From positions 1,973,105 to 2,037,104 of the forward strand of contig ML679974.1 of the NCBI GenBank assembly GCA_007922225.1: a DNA stretch of 64,000 nt. Reading direction: 5' to 3'. The number at the start of each line of letters is the position of its first letter. Position 1 is the stretch's first letter. The DNA comes from Emydura subglobosa. Lineage: Eukaryota; Chordata; Testudines; Chelidae. This document shows, piece after piece, positions 22,292 to 35,105 of this stretch. Made by a program: the position numbers and the translations under genes. Below the pieces are notes generated by a model. That model was given only the letters and a program-made list of their open reading frames with translations, did no database searches and was not told where the DNA came from.

Positions 22292-25200
22292 GGCAACAAC
22301 CATCATCAAAACAATGTCTGTCTGACATCTCATAATTCTCCAGACAAAACTAATGCAAGAGCCAAGCTAGCACAAAAATTCCACTATGCTCCTGCTAGCT
22401 TAGTAACTATTAAGGAGCACACTAATGCAGGACTTGGTTGTTTACTGTTGCACCTTACATGCAGCATGTAAAGTGCTATGTTGTACATCTGGTTAATTCC
22501 TTTTACTTCTGGCAAACTGGGTTCAAATCTTGATCTGGGTAACATGTAGTTATCTCATTCTAGTCCCAACTGGACATCTATCCATATCATGGAACCACCA
22601 TACAATCAGTGCAGTTAACAGTCTCTGAGACGTGGGACTGAAACAGTGGCATGTTGCTCATCAGGATGGAGGTATGTTGGCAGAGCTGTGCACGGCTTGT
22701 ACAGTGCCTGGCTCGAGCCAATGCTATCAGTCTGGTTTATGAAATCAATGGCTTTCTATAAAGGGAATTTGCATATAGTTCAATCAGACAGATCCATGTA
22801 ACCATTTCCACCCCTTTTCATGAGTGAGTCAGTGAAGCCTATGGCTTGTGAAAGGAACAATGATTAATAGTTGGTTTTCTCCACATCTGAAACCTTGTCA
22901 TGTTCTAGCTTCATCTGCTTGCAGAATCTGCCCCTCTGTAGGAAGTGTCCAGTCTGGGAAAGCATTTCCTCAGAGGGCTGTCTTTCTGTTTACATTCCTG
23001 TTACATATCAGAATTGTGACTTCCAATTGTTATATTGTGACTCACCGCTCAGGCAGCTCAAAGCCTGCAGGATATATGCAGGGCACAAACTCTTCCTCTT
23101 CTTCATGATTCCTGGCAGCTGAGGTGAGATTTTGCACCGGGAGTGATAACTGTGCTGATGGGCCAGGCAGGAAAATAGCAATTGGATGCAGAAACTCAAT
23201 GCCTTCTTCGAAGGGAAGCGGATGTGGGAGGAGGCCTATAAAGACAGAAAATGATTGCATCTGTTGGTCAGTCTTGTGTTTTAGGAATGTACTAATTCCC
23301 CAAAAAAGTTCTAGGGGATGCTGTTTCTCTGCCTAGTGACTGGAAAAATTAGAGCTGTATCCCAACACCAGCCAGTATCAAACGCAGTCATGTTTTGCCA
23401 GTAATGCCTGTTGGTGCAGTTTGGACAGGTGAAACAGTTCTTTCTTCTTGCCTGAGTTCCTGCAGCCCTCCTGCACAGACACGCTTGGTGACTGGAAGTA
23501 AATTCCCCATTGCCTGACACCTGAAGTTAGCAGTCCAGGGTTGGGACTTGTCCTTCCCTGGCTTAGTGTGTGCATCTCAGTGAAGGATCAGTGGGTGCAA
23601 GTATGTTAGAGAGATTCCTCTCAATACCTCTGCAGAATGATCACTAGCGAGGGAGAGTTCTACAGCTGAATGAAGGAGAGAGAGTGCAGGTTCCTCATTG
23701 GGTATGTGTCAACAACAGTTGCATTAAAATGGAGAGCCTTGATTATTACCTTATTTAAGGTGCATTTCTTTTTATAAAGGGGGAGCAAAATATGCAGTGG
23801 TCCAACTGTTAACTAGGCTGAGCAGGATCTCCGCAGAATCCACTAGCTCGGATGAGCCTAGCGAATACTCACTTGCTCAGCCCATATCTAAAAGGATTGG
23901 CAGACTCTGTTGTGTGACTTTGGCAGGGCACGGTCTCTCAAGAACCCACTGGCAAAGATTAACCTGGAGGATGAACAGCTACTTATGATGCCTTTGTCAG
24001 GAACCCTTCCCAAGAACTCAGATTAGTGACAGAACATGGATGCACCCTTTAAAATGACAAATGTACATCAAGTAGTCTGTTTGTAATCAGACTTTCACTT
24101 ATTGGCAAAGACCAGCATGGGGTCACTTTCTCCTGCAAGAGCTGGTAACACCGCAAGCACTCGAGATGGAACAAGGAAGCATTGTCCTTGCACTGTGAAT
24201 CCTTACCGTGTGTCTGGAGAGGCAGCTGTGGCAGGGGTAAACCAGAATCCTGGACTCTGACCTTACTGAGTAATGATTGTAGGAGACTCTTCTATTCTGC
24301 CTGAAAAAAATACATTGGTCAGTGTTAAGTCTAAACAAATAGAATCTTAAGCAGCTTTGGCTCTGGCTTGTTTTGCTGCTCACCTTGAAAAGGCCTCCCC
24401 GTGCCTGTGAACTGTAGATGTCGTTGACTGCCAGACCAGACCATCTCACATGCCATGGACCTTGCAGTACTGTGTTCTGCGCATGGCAAAAGCATGTGGG
24501 AGATGAGTGAGTGAAGTTAGCCCATACTTAAAGGGTCCGTTTCCAGATTTGAATTGACTGAACCAAGCCCCTTTTATCTTCCAAGTGACAGTGTCTGCTA
24601 GCTGTGGAGCATGGGTCCACCCCAGAGTTGGGAGTCTTAAATGTCAGTATTAGCAACTGGCTCAGCTAGTAAAAAATAGTTCATTTCAATGCCCCTTACG
24701 ATCAGTCAGCAGGCGTTTCAGTCCCAGATGGCTTATCACAAAACTGGACTGAGGAGCTAATTGCCTAGTTCCAGGCCCTAGATGGTTCTAGCCCTAGATG
24801 GTTGATTGCTCAGTGGGTTGGAAAGTTTCCTGTCCCAGGATGGGATATTGACTTTTTTTACCAACGCAATGAAACTGCAAATGGGAGAGTAATCAAGGTG
24901 AGAGCTGTGTGGCAGCTGTGGCACCACTGCGGCCTGGGTGTCCCTATTTGCATATTGCTAAGAGTGATAAGTTTGCTGATGCCCTATGGCATCACGCAAG
25001 CCATGGAGAGCAAGCTTGGGTTCATGTTCTGTAGACAATTGCTTCATTAACTTCTCTGGTGTGGGTGGATTATCTCCCAGTAGCTGGCACTGTAAAATCT
25101 CTACAGCATCTTTAACGTTCCATGCCGAGCTCTCGTGCTTGCTTCCCCAAGCAAGTTCTTCCAGACTGAAAGAAACTAGTGGTAATTCCCATCTGAGTGT

Positions 25201-25785
25201 CTATTAATTGAGCTGGTAACAGATGATGACATTCATCTGCACCAATGGCTGTTGGCTGAAAAGAACCTTGCAGGACTGTACCTTGCTTTCTACAAGCGCT
25301 GGCAGGTGTCCATCTGTCTGTTGGATATTGACAAGCAAATATCCTATCACTTTTGATGCTTAATGGCATCGTATCAACTTCCTTGGGCAAAGGATTGATT
25401 CAGAAAATGCATTGAGTACCTTTGGTGGCGGGTGTGGGGGGCTCTTAAATATGTTCTCCCCTCTGCCTCATTCTTCCAGCTCCTCTACAGTACGTTTCAT
25501 GTAGTTAAGAGATCAACAGTCCCTTGAGCTCTGTGTTGGCAAGAGTGGGAGACTTTCACATTAAAGCAATTCTCTTCATTTAAGCCTGTCTGCAAGACAC
25601 ATCCAGAGACGTTCTGGTTTTCTTTCTCTCCCCACACACATGTAGCAATGCCAGCTAGACTCGAGCAGTGTCCCACTTCTCAAACAGTGTCTGCAGAATC
25701 CTCCCCCAGACTGTTTGGGTGGAAACAGAACCCTATGAAACTGCTTAAATAGAAGATGACTGCAAACTCAGCTTTAGAATACTAG

Positions 25786-25890
25786 GCTGATTTTTCGAAG
25801 AACCCTAAGGGAGTTAGGCACCTAAACCCTACTGAAAGTGAATGGCACTCAGTGCTACTTCTTAGCATCTGAAAATCCCAGTTTTGACCT
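25786..25890. repeat. Unclassified reptile repeat (TTAGGCACCTAA type)
   Basis: Contains gggagttaggcacctaaacc followed by gaatggcactcagtg and tctgaaaatcccagtt. A related layout is seen at about 55865-55995 (ttctaaggcactcagcc ... tgcttttgaaaacccagcc). No coding capacity. Class unknown. Confidence 0.4.
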
Positions 25891-25947
25891 TTGCCAGGAT
25901 TGCATTGTGTAGAAGTAAACCTTCCCGCACAGAAGGCCCACGAAGAA

Positions 25948-26252
25948 GGGATTTCTACACTGCACCTGGGAGGTGATTCCCAGCACAGGTAGACCGACAT
26001 GTGCTAGCTCAGCTCAATCTAGTACGCTAGTAATAGCAGCATGGATGTTGTGCCACAAGCAGCAGGTCATGCTAGCTACTCATGTTCAAACCCGCGGGCT
26101 TCAGTGGGCTTGGACTTGAGTGGCTAGTCTGAGCTGCCCCCTTTACCATAGTGTCTACACTGCTATTTTTAGCGCACAAGCTTGAATCGAGCAAGCACAA
26201 AAGTCTGCCTGGGCTGGGGATTGCACTTCCCAGCTGCAGTGTAGACACACCC
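25948..26252. mobile_element. Palindromic hAT-like MITE
   Basis: The left end gggatttctacactgcacct and the right end (reverse complement gggtgtgtctacactgcagc) are inverted repeats, and the match continues inward for about 100 bases (ctgggaggtgattcccagca against ctgggaagtgcaatccccag). The element can fold into one long hairpin. No transposase. It lies in the likely 3' UTR of TBC1D24. Confidence 0.7.
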
Positions 26253-27303
26253 TAAGAAACCTGTGCAGATGGCCTGTTACCTTATTTCTGCATGTGACCA
26301 TAGCTAAGAGTCTTGTCTTCATTCTTAAAGGCTTCACCACATTGGATAATGGAAATCTGTGGTAAGTAGCTTCTCATGAGACAACCCGTGTCTAGGCACA
26401 GGCCTTACAATTTGAGGGAAGGGCAGGATACTCCTATGACTTGGAATGAACATCACCTCACCAAGGTAATTTTTTGGGAGAGAAGGGAGTGGTGGAGGAG
26501 GGGAATTGATGGTACAGGGGGACTTATGTGCAAAGAACCCTACCACTGGAAGCAGTGGCTGATGCAAATCATCTCTAGCACAGCTTCACTAACTTCTCCC
26601 CTTGCCCAGGTGGGTGGGGAAACTAGCAACCCCTCTACCGACTGCCAGCTGTGTTCGTATCAGGGAGTAGTGTTAAAAAATGCTATTTGCGGGAGTGAGA
26701 AATAAAATCCCAGAAGACCAATTTAGTGTATGCGAGTCCTGCTTCTGGATAACCCAACCTCCAAGAAGCCACAACAAACTAACAAGAGGAATTGTATTGT
26801 TCAAAGCTGTCTTTCATGTTCTCCTTTTGTAGTTATTACGTAAAAGCTAAAACTCCTTTTATATGTCAATGTTCATGTATGATATTTCTCTTTGTGAGCC
26901 AGAAGGCATCTCACCGTGAATTGAGCACTGTGGCACTGTGAATTGAGCACCTGTCCCTTCCTCTCCAGTGGCAAAGATGCATCTTGTGTCTATGATTAAA
27001 AATTGGTGTTAAAGAGAAATCCATCCAGGTTCATGTAATCAGCGAGCGGTAGTGTGTATGTTACATGCAGAACTCTTGAGGCTGGGTACATAGTCTAGTT
27101 TTTGAGAAGACTGCTAAAGTGGTTGACTTCTCAGAGACCAGGCCCTCAGGGGTGCTGTGTGAAAGTGTGTAGTATGATGAGTTACTTTCCTGTAACTCTG
27201 AACAGCCTTTGACGACGTGGTGCTTTGGTGCTGCTTTTGAGTGTTACCAATGCCGTTTGACTTGCACTGTCAGTGCAGAGCCAAAGTTCTGGCTGTTGAG
27301 ATG

Positions 27304-27336
27304 CTGCGGCTGCTGCTGCTGCTGCTGCCGCTGCTG
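27304..27336 (+). repeat. Interrupted CTG trinucleotide run
   Basis: Eleven triplets of CTG with one CGG and one CCG interruption; six pure CTG units at 27310-27327. It may lie within the TBC1D24 3' UTR. The minus-strand poly-Ala reading of this run is not a gene. Confidence 0.85.
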
Positions 27337-28223
27337 CCCTTCTGGAAGAGCATCGCTGGGAAACCATTTCTGCTTTGTAGCACAGCACAGAAGGCTTCCT
27401 GAGGATGGGAAGGGGGAAAAGACTAGAACCACCACCGCACAGCCATCTGAAAATGGGCTGAACTTATTGTAAATAGCCTCTGACCTACTTCCAGCCCAGA
27501 TGCCAATTGTTACCCAACCAAGAGGGGTTGTATCACTGGAAACCCCTGGGAAGGTAATTGCTCCCTGATAATCATGCACTTTTTGTGATAGTCACCTTCC
27601 ATCTCTATTCCTCTCACGAGAGAGGTGACAGACAAGGAGCCTCCTCGTGTGTTAAATTCTCTTCTATGGAGGGGTTGTGGGGAGGAAAATAGACTGAATG
27701 TTACTGAAAGGGTTATAATTATATCAGCAGAAATCTATTTTGACCTGCAAAACAGAATTTTCTTGCATATCAAATCAGCTGCTAATCCCAGCATTTGTGT
27801 GTTCAAAAACCTAGTACTTTCTGGTTTTGGTTTTTAAATCCTGGGGAATTGGAGTTACACTGCCTTTGTGACCTCATGGCAACATTCTGAGGTCCCAAAT
27901 GGGCAGGGACCAAGACCCCACCTGCAGCTGGGGCAGAGGGAAAACTCAGCTGCTTCAGTCCACATCTGGAGTCCTCCAGGGACACAAAACAGAGAGAGTG
28001 TCTCATCACTGTGTGATAACAGCTGTTTTCTAAGCCAGCTCTTGTTTTGAGATGAATTTTGTACCAGTCTGTTTGTAGCTGATATGAATGCATTATTCTG
28101 AGTGATGGTTTTTTCCAGGTAATTGTAGTGCTGTCTAATTGTGAATTTTCAGGTCATATAACTATGCCCTCTATTCATGTCAGTGTTGAGTGTTTCCGTG
28201 ACTGTACAGAATTGGGTGGAATT

Positions 28224-28234
28224 ATTAAAATAAA
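28224..28234 (+). terminator. Candidate polyadenylation signal
   Basis: Overlapping ATTAAA and AATAAA hexamers lie in an AT-rich context, followed 20-60 bases later by tgtctggtacaggtgtct-type GT-rich sequence. This fits a vertebrate poly(A) site and could end the TBC1D24 transcript. Another AATAAA is at 26701-26706. No transcript evidence is available. Confidence 0.3.
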
Positions 28235-28255
28235 TGTTAAACATATGAGCTGTTG

Positions 28256-31200
28256 GCTTTACCCTTTCAGCAAAAATGTCTGGTACAGGTGTCTTGTTCT
28301 AAAGCCATATTTTCTAGTAGGCACTTGCTTTACATCATGAGAAATAACCTCCTTCAAAAGCCAAAAGGTTTCCACAAGAGTCCCATAAACTGAGAGCAGG
28401 GTTTAACCATTGTTTCTGAACCCTGTTATTTATAGGAGCACATCAAGCCTCAATCAAGATCAGGGATGCAGTGTGCTACCCACATGCAGAATAATATTCA
28501 GTCCATGCCCAAGAGAGCTTACAATCTAAATAGACAAGACAAAAGATGGGAGGAAGGAAGAATTGATATTTCCATTTTGCAGATGGGAAATGGAGGCACG
28601 GAGATTAAATGACTTGGCCAAGTCATACAGGGAGTCTATGGCAGAGCAGGGATTTTGAGCCCAGATCTCCCAAGTCCCAATCCAGTATGTTAATCACAAG
28701 ACCATCTTTCCCATCCCTCTTTCAAGGTGGTTTATGCTTGTCACCAGTTGCCAGCTTAGTTACATTTCCTGGATGAGGTTTGAGTCCAGTGGCATTCTGA
28801 GTATCTCATGTATCATCACCACTAAGTGGTGTTCTACAAGGCACACTGTGCCCTGGTTTACACCTGGGCAGCCCTATTGTCTTCAGATTGTTCTCAGTGC
28901 CATATAGAGCCTTTTTAGTCCTCAGTGGGTTTGCACAGCTCCAACTGGCATCATTGCTGGGAAGACAGTGTTGTTGCACCTGTCAGTGATGGCATAATTG
29001 GTGTGCAGATCCTCAGTTACTGGGGATGATGCATGAGACAGAAAGAGCCCACTCGAGACTCTGAACTAAGGGTGAGTCTGTGGGGCTGGCAGTTAGCAAG
29101 TGAAAACGTTTTTTTCCTAACAGCACATTTGATATGGAGATGAGAGAGAGCATGGAGCTATACAGTGCCATTTTGACACAGTCATTTCTCAGGGCAGAGT
29201 TGTGCTTTAAATGTATTGTGTGTAGCAGGAGAGGGACTGTCTGCCTCTAAGGGATCATTGAAACAAGCATATCTGTAGTGCTCTAGCCCCTGCCCATTTG
29301 TGTGCAGCAGTAAGAATGTTTAGTGTAAAGGAAGACTCTGGCCACTAGAGGTTACTCTTCAGCTGAGCTCAGATGAGATGAACAAATTACCTGTGGCTGA
29401 TACGAATTAAAAGAAAAACTGCTTCTAGTAGCCAAAATGCCCAAGATTTAGTAACCAGTGATGCTAGCGTAAATGTACCAGTGGCTAATGAGATCTCAGT
29501 ACAAATAGGAATAGGGGTTTCTCTGAATGAGGTTAGCTAAGGAGGCAAAGTGTCAGTTTTGGTGTCACATCAAGCTAGTGCTGGGTAGCAGGAAATGTCC
29601 CAAACCTAAAGCTCCTTTAGGGGAAGGAATTTTACAGTTCAATAACCTGGGATCATCTAGCCTGAAAGTCTAATCTTGGGCTTTTGAGCAACTGTGGTTG
29701 CTACAGAGCTTTATGGGGAAGTAGCTGTAAGAGTTAAACCTGCACTGTTTGGGAACTGGGGCTGGAGGTTGCATGCTTGACTGGCAATGTCAGAAATTGG
29801 AGGCGTTCTCTCCTCTGCTGGATCTGAACTTGCCTGGGCCTGTAGGGGATAGTGGAAGAAGCCCTGCACTGTGGGAAGGCAAGTGTGATGTCTCTGAGGA
29901 ATGCTGACGTGCAGCTGAGTGTAATGGCGATGGAGGAGCTCTCCTGAAGAGAGAGCTCAGGTGGGGATGCAAATAACTTTTAGAGTGGCACGTGCAGATT
30001 TCATACTAGCTGTGCCCACCTTCTTCCACCCCACGCCCACTCTCCTTGGTGTCTGCGTGCTCTGTCACATGCAGCAGCATGATGGTTGATTCTGGCCCCA
30101 TCTTGTAACATTGGCTAACAAAACTAACCCTCCGCCAGCAAATTAAGGGTGGCAGTGGCCTCTGCCGAAGGGCAACCTTTCTACCCATCCCAGTGGGAAT
30201 TTCAGTCCCATGGCAAGCTTACTCCCTCACAGGCTCTTTTCTGGGCGAGCTCGCAGGAGGGCTGCTGCTGCTTGACTGTTCTTTGCTTGCTGCTTCCACT
30301 GCTGCATCGAGCTGACTCTTGGCAAGTGTTCAGATCCCACGGGCTGAACTGTAGTGCTGAGAACAGCAGTCCACACTTCCTAAGGCACTGGGTATGTCAT
30401 GTCACAGGCTAACCACTGATCTGTGCTTGATGCTATTATAGTCTAAGCAAGGCCTAGCCATAGGTGCTTCCTGATTCTAGTAGCTAGGCCTTGTAAGTGT
30501 AAAGATTGTTGGTGCTAGGTGCAGTATGTGGCACTGCTGCTCTGTTCCTCTTGGCTTTGTCTCCTCATTTTCTCTGTCTGAATCATCCTCTCGAGTGTAA
30601 CAGTACTAGTCACCCCCTCTCCTGGCTAGTGAAGAGGGGGGTAATCCCAGCTGGCGCCCTGGCCCTTCTCCAAAGGAATGCACGCTCTGATTCATACTGT
30701 GACTACTTTCCCACACGAGCAGAGGAGGGAAAACTGACTTCATGAAGCCAGACAGCAGCCCCACATGCTGCAGATCAGAATGTTCTTCCTCTCGGTGTGT
30801 ACTGGGACTCTCCACACCACAAACAAAACAAACTCCAAGCCAGCACAGCTGTATCTGCTCTAGTCCAGCCGGTGCCAGTGTCGTTTTGACCAGCTTGGCA
30901 GAAGTAGCTGGCAGTGCTTCCCTCTTGGCTGCTGCTAGGGTACCTCAGCCTCTACCTGCTGCAAAATCCTGCTTCCCTATTGGCTTCTGTCCCAAAGACC
31001 TGGCCCTCGCCTCTCACATGTGAACCCCTTCTGTGTCTCATTCCACCACTGAGAGATGCAGACTTCTGTAAGTCTGCTAATACTCACCTGGGGTCTAGGC
31101 ATGCATTGTGAGAATGGATTTAACTTGCTGGACACCTGGATTGGAACCCTACTTAGATCACAGGTGGACACCTGTACTGCAAGATGCACATGCTTGCTCA

Positions 31201-34200
31201 TGGAAGACCCCAGGACAGAAATCACTGGTTTGACCCAGGTCAGGTTTTGAGATCCACTGGCAGGACCAGGCAAAGCCATTTACCCAGCACCTGCTTATGT
31301 CATCTCGTCCTGTGGCATGATCACTGAAATGTACCTAGGTGAGACGTTACAACTGCTCAACAGCGAGCGGAACTTCAGCTGTTTGACAGGAGCAATGCTA
31401 CAGCACATCAGACACATAGTAGAGGATAGCCTGGTTCATTCCTTCACTAGGAAGTCCACCTCTGTCAGGTTGAGTCATGGCCATCAGCTGGTTCTGAGGT
31501 GATTCAGACAAGAGGATGTATATTAATCAGTTAGTTATTCCCCATATCACAGAACCCACAAAAGCTCTTCCTTATCCCAGCTTCATCCCCAGCTGTGCTT
31601 TAAGGAGAAACAGCCCCTCCCCCCGACGCTAAAAATGTATTGTAGGATGAGCCATTCAAAGTCGGTGGAACGGGAGACTCAGTACTTCCTCATGGCTGTT
31701 GTGTGCTTGCATTTCAGGGCATGAACTCCATGTAGCAAGCACTTGGCCTGAAGATAGAATATAGTGCACTTTAAAGTCAGCCTCTAATCATCTGCTTCTT
31801 TTAAGAGACCTTTATGCTTTTCATGCAGGTAATGATATCTCAGCCAGGGGGTAATATCTTTAAAAAAGACTATAGCGATGCAGCTGGCAAGGGTGGGGGT
31901 ATCAATGCACGTTAACCTTTCATCAACATAGGATGAACTGCCCCAGAACCAGCTGTCCTACCCCATTCCCAAGAGTGACTCGGGGGGGGGGGGCCTGGAG
32001 TAATTGTGGACTGTTGCACACTGGGAGCTATTTACCAACCTTCACAGTGCCTCCTGCTGGGTAAGAACTGGAGCTGATATGATCTACCTCACAGCCTGGG
32101 TGCCTGCGTTCCAGAGGTTGACCATAATGAGAGTGAATACTGGCCCGCTAAGAGAGGCAGTGGAGTAGCTGTGAGTTCCAACCACCACCCTAGCTCCAGT
32201 GCCATTCCCAACATTAGCCTGGTCACCAGCCATGTATCTCATCCCTGCAGCCTGGTTCAATACCCCAGACGCTCTACTGGCTATGTAAAACTTATAGTGC
32301 TTCTCTACAGCAGAGCCCGTTGCTGAGCTATTTGAGTTCAAACTCCATTCTCTCCTTCCACGCATTCATGAAATCTTGGCTATTTATTAATGTTTAAGGG
32401 GGGGGCGTTGGGAGGATTCTCACTTTCCCCCAAACACCAAGTTGTCCTTTTCATGCCTCTTCTGCACCAGGCCTTCCCCGCCATTCCCTTTACCTGGGAA
32501 CACAGGAGCAAGAGGCGGTACCTGACCTTGGACTCCCTGTCTCTATAGTGTAGTGGGACTAGACTACTGGGGCAGCTACCTGGCTTGTTAGTAAGAAAAA
32601 TACAGTTGCCAATAACCAGTCCCTTCCAAGGGACTCATTACCAAGGGCAGCTTTTTGCCTCTCTGAATGTCTTCTCTTGGTCAGGGGCAGCTAGCAAAGG
32701 GCATGTGCCTGACATACCAGCATACTTTTCAGCTGCAGCTGGCTGTTTACTGAGTGTGTCTGCTGTGCTTCATCCATCAGTTAAACTTCACTTCTACTCT
32801 ATTTTGTGCCCTGTTAAATCACTGACATTTTAAACTCATTGGGGGCAAGGTTTGCAGGGGGAATAGGAAAGGAACTAGCCTCCATCTAGACCACAGCCTC
32901 TTGTTCAATCCATCCCATCCCTAATGTACTGTACCAACAGAAGTGGAGGCTGATGATTGTTCCCCACTCTGAGCAGAGTCTCTGGGGAGAGGGGAAGCAG
33001 TGCTAGACCCACAAGGCAACGCTCAGCCCTTTGGAAGGTCGTCTCCTCATAGACGGCACAGTAACTATAATCAGAGTTTGGGAATTGCAGAAGTGGAAGC
33101 CACAGGAGGAATAACTGACTGGCAGGGGAACTTGGGTTAGCATGTGTTTAATGGGGCCCAGAGGTGCGGAGGGCATAGCCCAGTTAACCTGACTCTTGCT
33201 TGGGAATCTTTTCAGGTGGGGCAATTAACTGTATTTTGAGCTGTCTTTTTACCCCCCGGCTCCTTTGGTTCTGCATTGTGCGCAGCAGACTGAATGCTCT
33301 CCAACCGTCCTGGAGCATTCTTGCAGCTGGGCGGGCGGGTGCACTGCTGTGCTAGCCAATGAGAATGGGCATTTTATCTGAGCCCTCTCACTGGCCACTA
33401 GTCAGCACAGCCTCCAGCCCGGTCCGTGTCTGCCATTCCTGAGCTGGGGCGTTGAGCTATTTGGGGTGAGTTGAGTTCTCTGGCAATTCTGAAAGGAGGG
33501 TGGGGCGAGATCTTGGGCAGATAACAATCAGACTACACAAGGTTCAAGAAAGAGCTTTTGTCCTGAATGATGGAGCATGTCCTGTCCATGCCAATCCAGC
33601 CAGAACCTACCTGCAGGGTCTGGATCTTGGCAGAAGGAATCAAAAACATGGGACACCCAATGCCAACCAGTTCCCACCCTGCCTTTAGACTGGTTTTAGA
33701 AGCAGAGGACGTATGTGGAGCTTGATATTTGATCCATTTCCTGCTAACTGATGAACCTGCAGTGCTGACTGGGAGATTGCCGCTGCTGTCACTTTTCAAT
33801 GTCAGTGCTCATGCAGTGCAGAAATAATGACCTGCTCAGCTGTCTCTGAGCTTTTAAAAAGTAAAGGGAAGTGAAATCTCAGTACAAGTAAAGGCACTCT
33901 GAGCCCAGCAAAAGATACATACCATATCGACAAGCAACAATATTTAGGGCGAGTGATTTGTGCAATGGGCATGAGGAAGAAACAGAAGAACTAGAAAACT
34001 AGATCTTCATATCTTAGACAGTTTATCTGCAGGAAAGCACCTCTCTCTTGGCAAACTGTCCCATCTCCAAGTCCAGTTGGGACAACCTTCCTTCAACAAA
34101 AAACCATGAAAGAACCAAAGCTTGACAGAGGCTCTCAGACTGCTTCATAGCATGGACCACATCTTAATAGGGAGACTGTCTTATACAGGCCTCTCTGCCT

Positions 34201-34289
34201 ATATGTGATTGTGACACACAGGCCCATTGGCGTTTCACTACTCTGACAGCAACTCTTGTGAGGCCTGTCATACTCACTACATCTAACAC
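28256..34289. other. Intergenic stretch, no gene supported
   Basis: About 6 kb with only short chance ORFs. It contains an antisense SINE (about 28490-28720), G homopolymers near 31982 and 32397, and a small GC-box/CCAAT cluster near 33331-33470. Otherwise nothing recognisable on either strand. Confidence 0.6.
28490..28720 (-). repeat. MIR-like SINE, antisense
   Basis: Has gagcttacaatctaaataga, then tccattttgcagatgggaaa, atgacttggccaagtcatac, tggcagagcagggatttt and a reversed tRNA-like head around gttaatcacaagaccatc. The same gagcttacaatctaaat-type block recurs in the SINE at 58795-59035. Confidence 0.65.
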
Positions 34290-34825
34290 ACTATTGTCAT
34301 AATCTGTCTCCAAAAGGTGTCACGTAAGGTAACACGCTGGTCCCGAAAATCATTGTGTGGTGTATGTACAGGGTGTGTGCAAAGAGGTATGCTAAAATTA
34401 TGTTCTTAAACTGTGTTTGGCAAGCAATGCATAAGCCTAATCTATTTTAGACAAAGGAATATGTATTTGCTTGTCTGATCAGCCTGATTATCAGGCAGAG
34501 ACAATGAAGCTACATTTACATATAAGGTAAACAAAACTAACAGGCAGGGGAAGAAGACAGCGTGGCATCTATATCACAGCAGGGGATAGAAACTTTAGAC
34601 TTATTTTTCAAAGAATCCATTTCAAAGGTTTACTGGACTATAAAAAGAAGGGGGAAAGAACCCCTAAGTTATCCTTCACCCAACGAGACAAGGAAACCAA
34701 GCACTTTGACCTCTGTGTTTGGATCCTGGCTAAGGACTAGCCTGCCATGCGAGAAAAATGACTATGGTGTGAAACCTTTTCTATCAACAAAAGACTCCAG
34801 TTTGTTAAGCTGAGTTTTTTGTCTT
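34290..34825. repeat. Left half of an interspersed repeat split by the DIRS-like insertion
   Basis: A stretch with cataatctgtctccaaaagg, acgctggtcccgaaaatca and a right part ending gagttttttgtcttagcaa. Together with 37560-37995 (gtaaccatttcaattctt ... ttaataaaggtgtttt) it looks like one LTR- or UTR-like reptile repeat interrupted at 34826. The match to known reptile repeats is from recollection; the class is not established. Confidence 0.4.
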
Positions 34826-35105
34826 AGCAACATATTTTCTTCTTCAAGTGCTTGTTCACGTCCATTCCATGCTAGGTGTGGGCATGTCTCCGTGCACGGT
34901 TACCGGAATTTTTTTCCCTTTGCGTAGGGCTGGCTCCGGCACTCCCTGGAGTCCCGCGCACATGCTGCTGTATATTAGGTGCCACCAGCCCTATGACCCC
35001 TCAGTTCCTTCTTTCTGCCACTGACTGTTACTGGAACTGCGTCTTGCTTGCTACTGCAAGCGCCTCTTAGATTCTAGTGTTTAAGTGTTCCCTGAAATAG
35101 TCGCG

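Larger units (their letters stand above)
22292..28255 (+). other. TBC1D24: Probable TBC1D24 3' UTR and downstream flank
   Basis: No further coding exon is visible after the stop codon. Mammalian TBC1D24 has a 3' UTR of several kilobases, so much of this stretch may be transcribed. Possible poly(A) signals are AATAAA at 26701 and overlapping ATTAAA/AATAAA at about 28224-28234, the latter followed by a GT-rich stretch. It holds a reptile repeat at about 25786-25890, a palindromic MITE at 25948-26252 and a CTG run at 27304-27336; otherwise I see nothing specific. The 3' end is inferred. Confidence 0.4.

Noticed and set aside
27182..27579. Poly-Ala and poly-Gln open frames
   Set aside because: Both are readings of the CTG run on the minus strand; no flanking coding sequence supports them.
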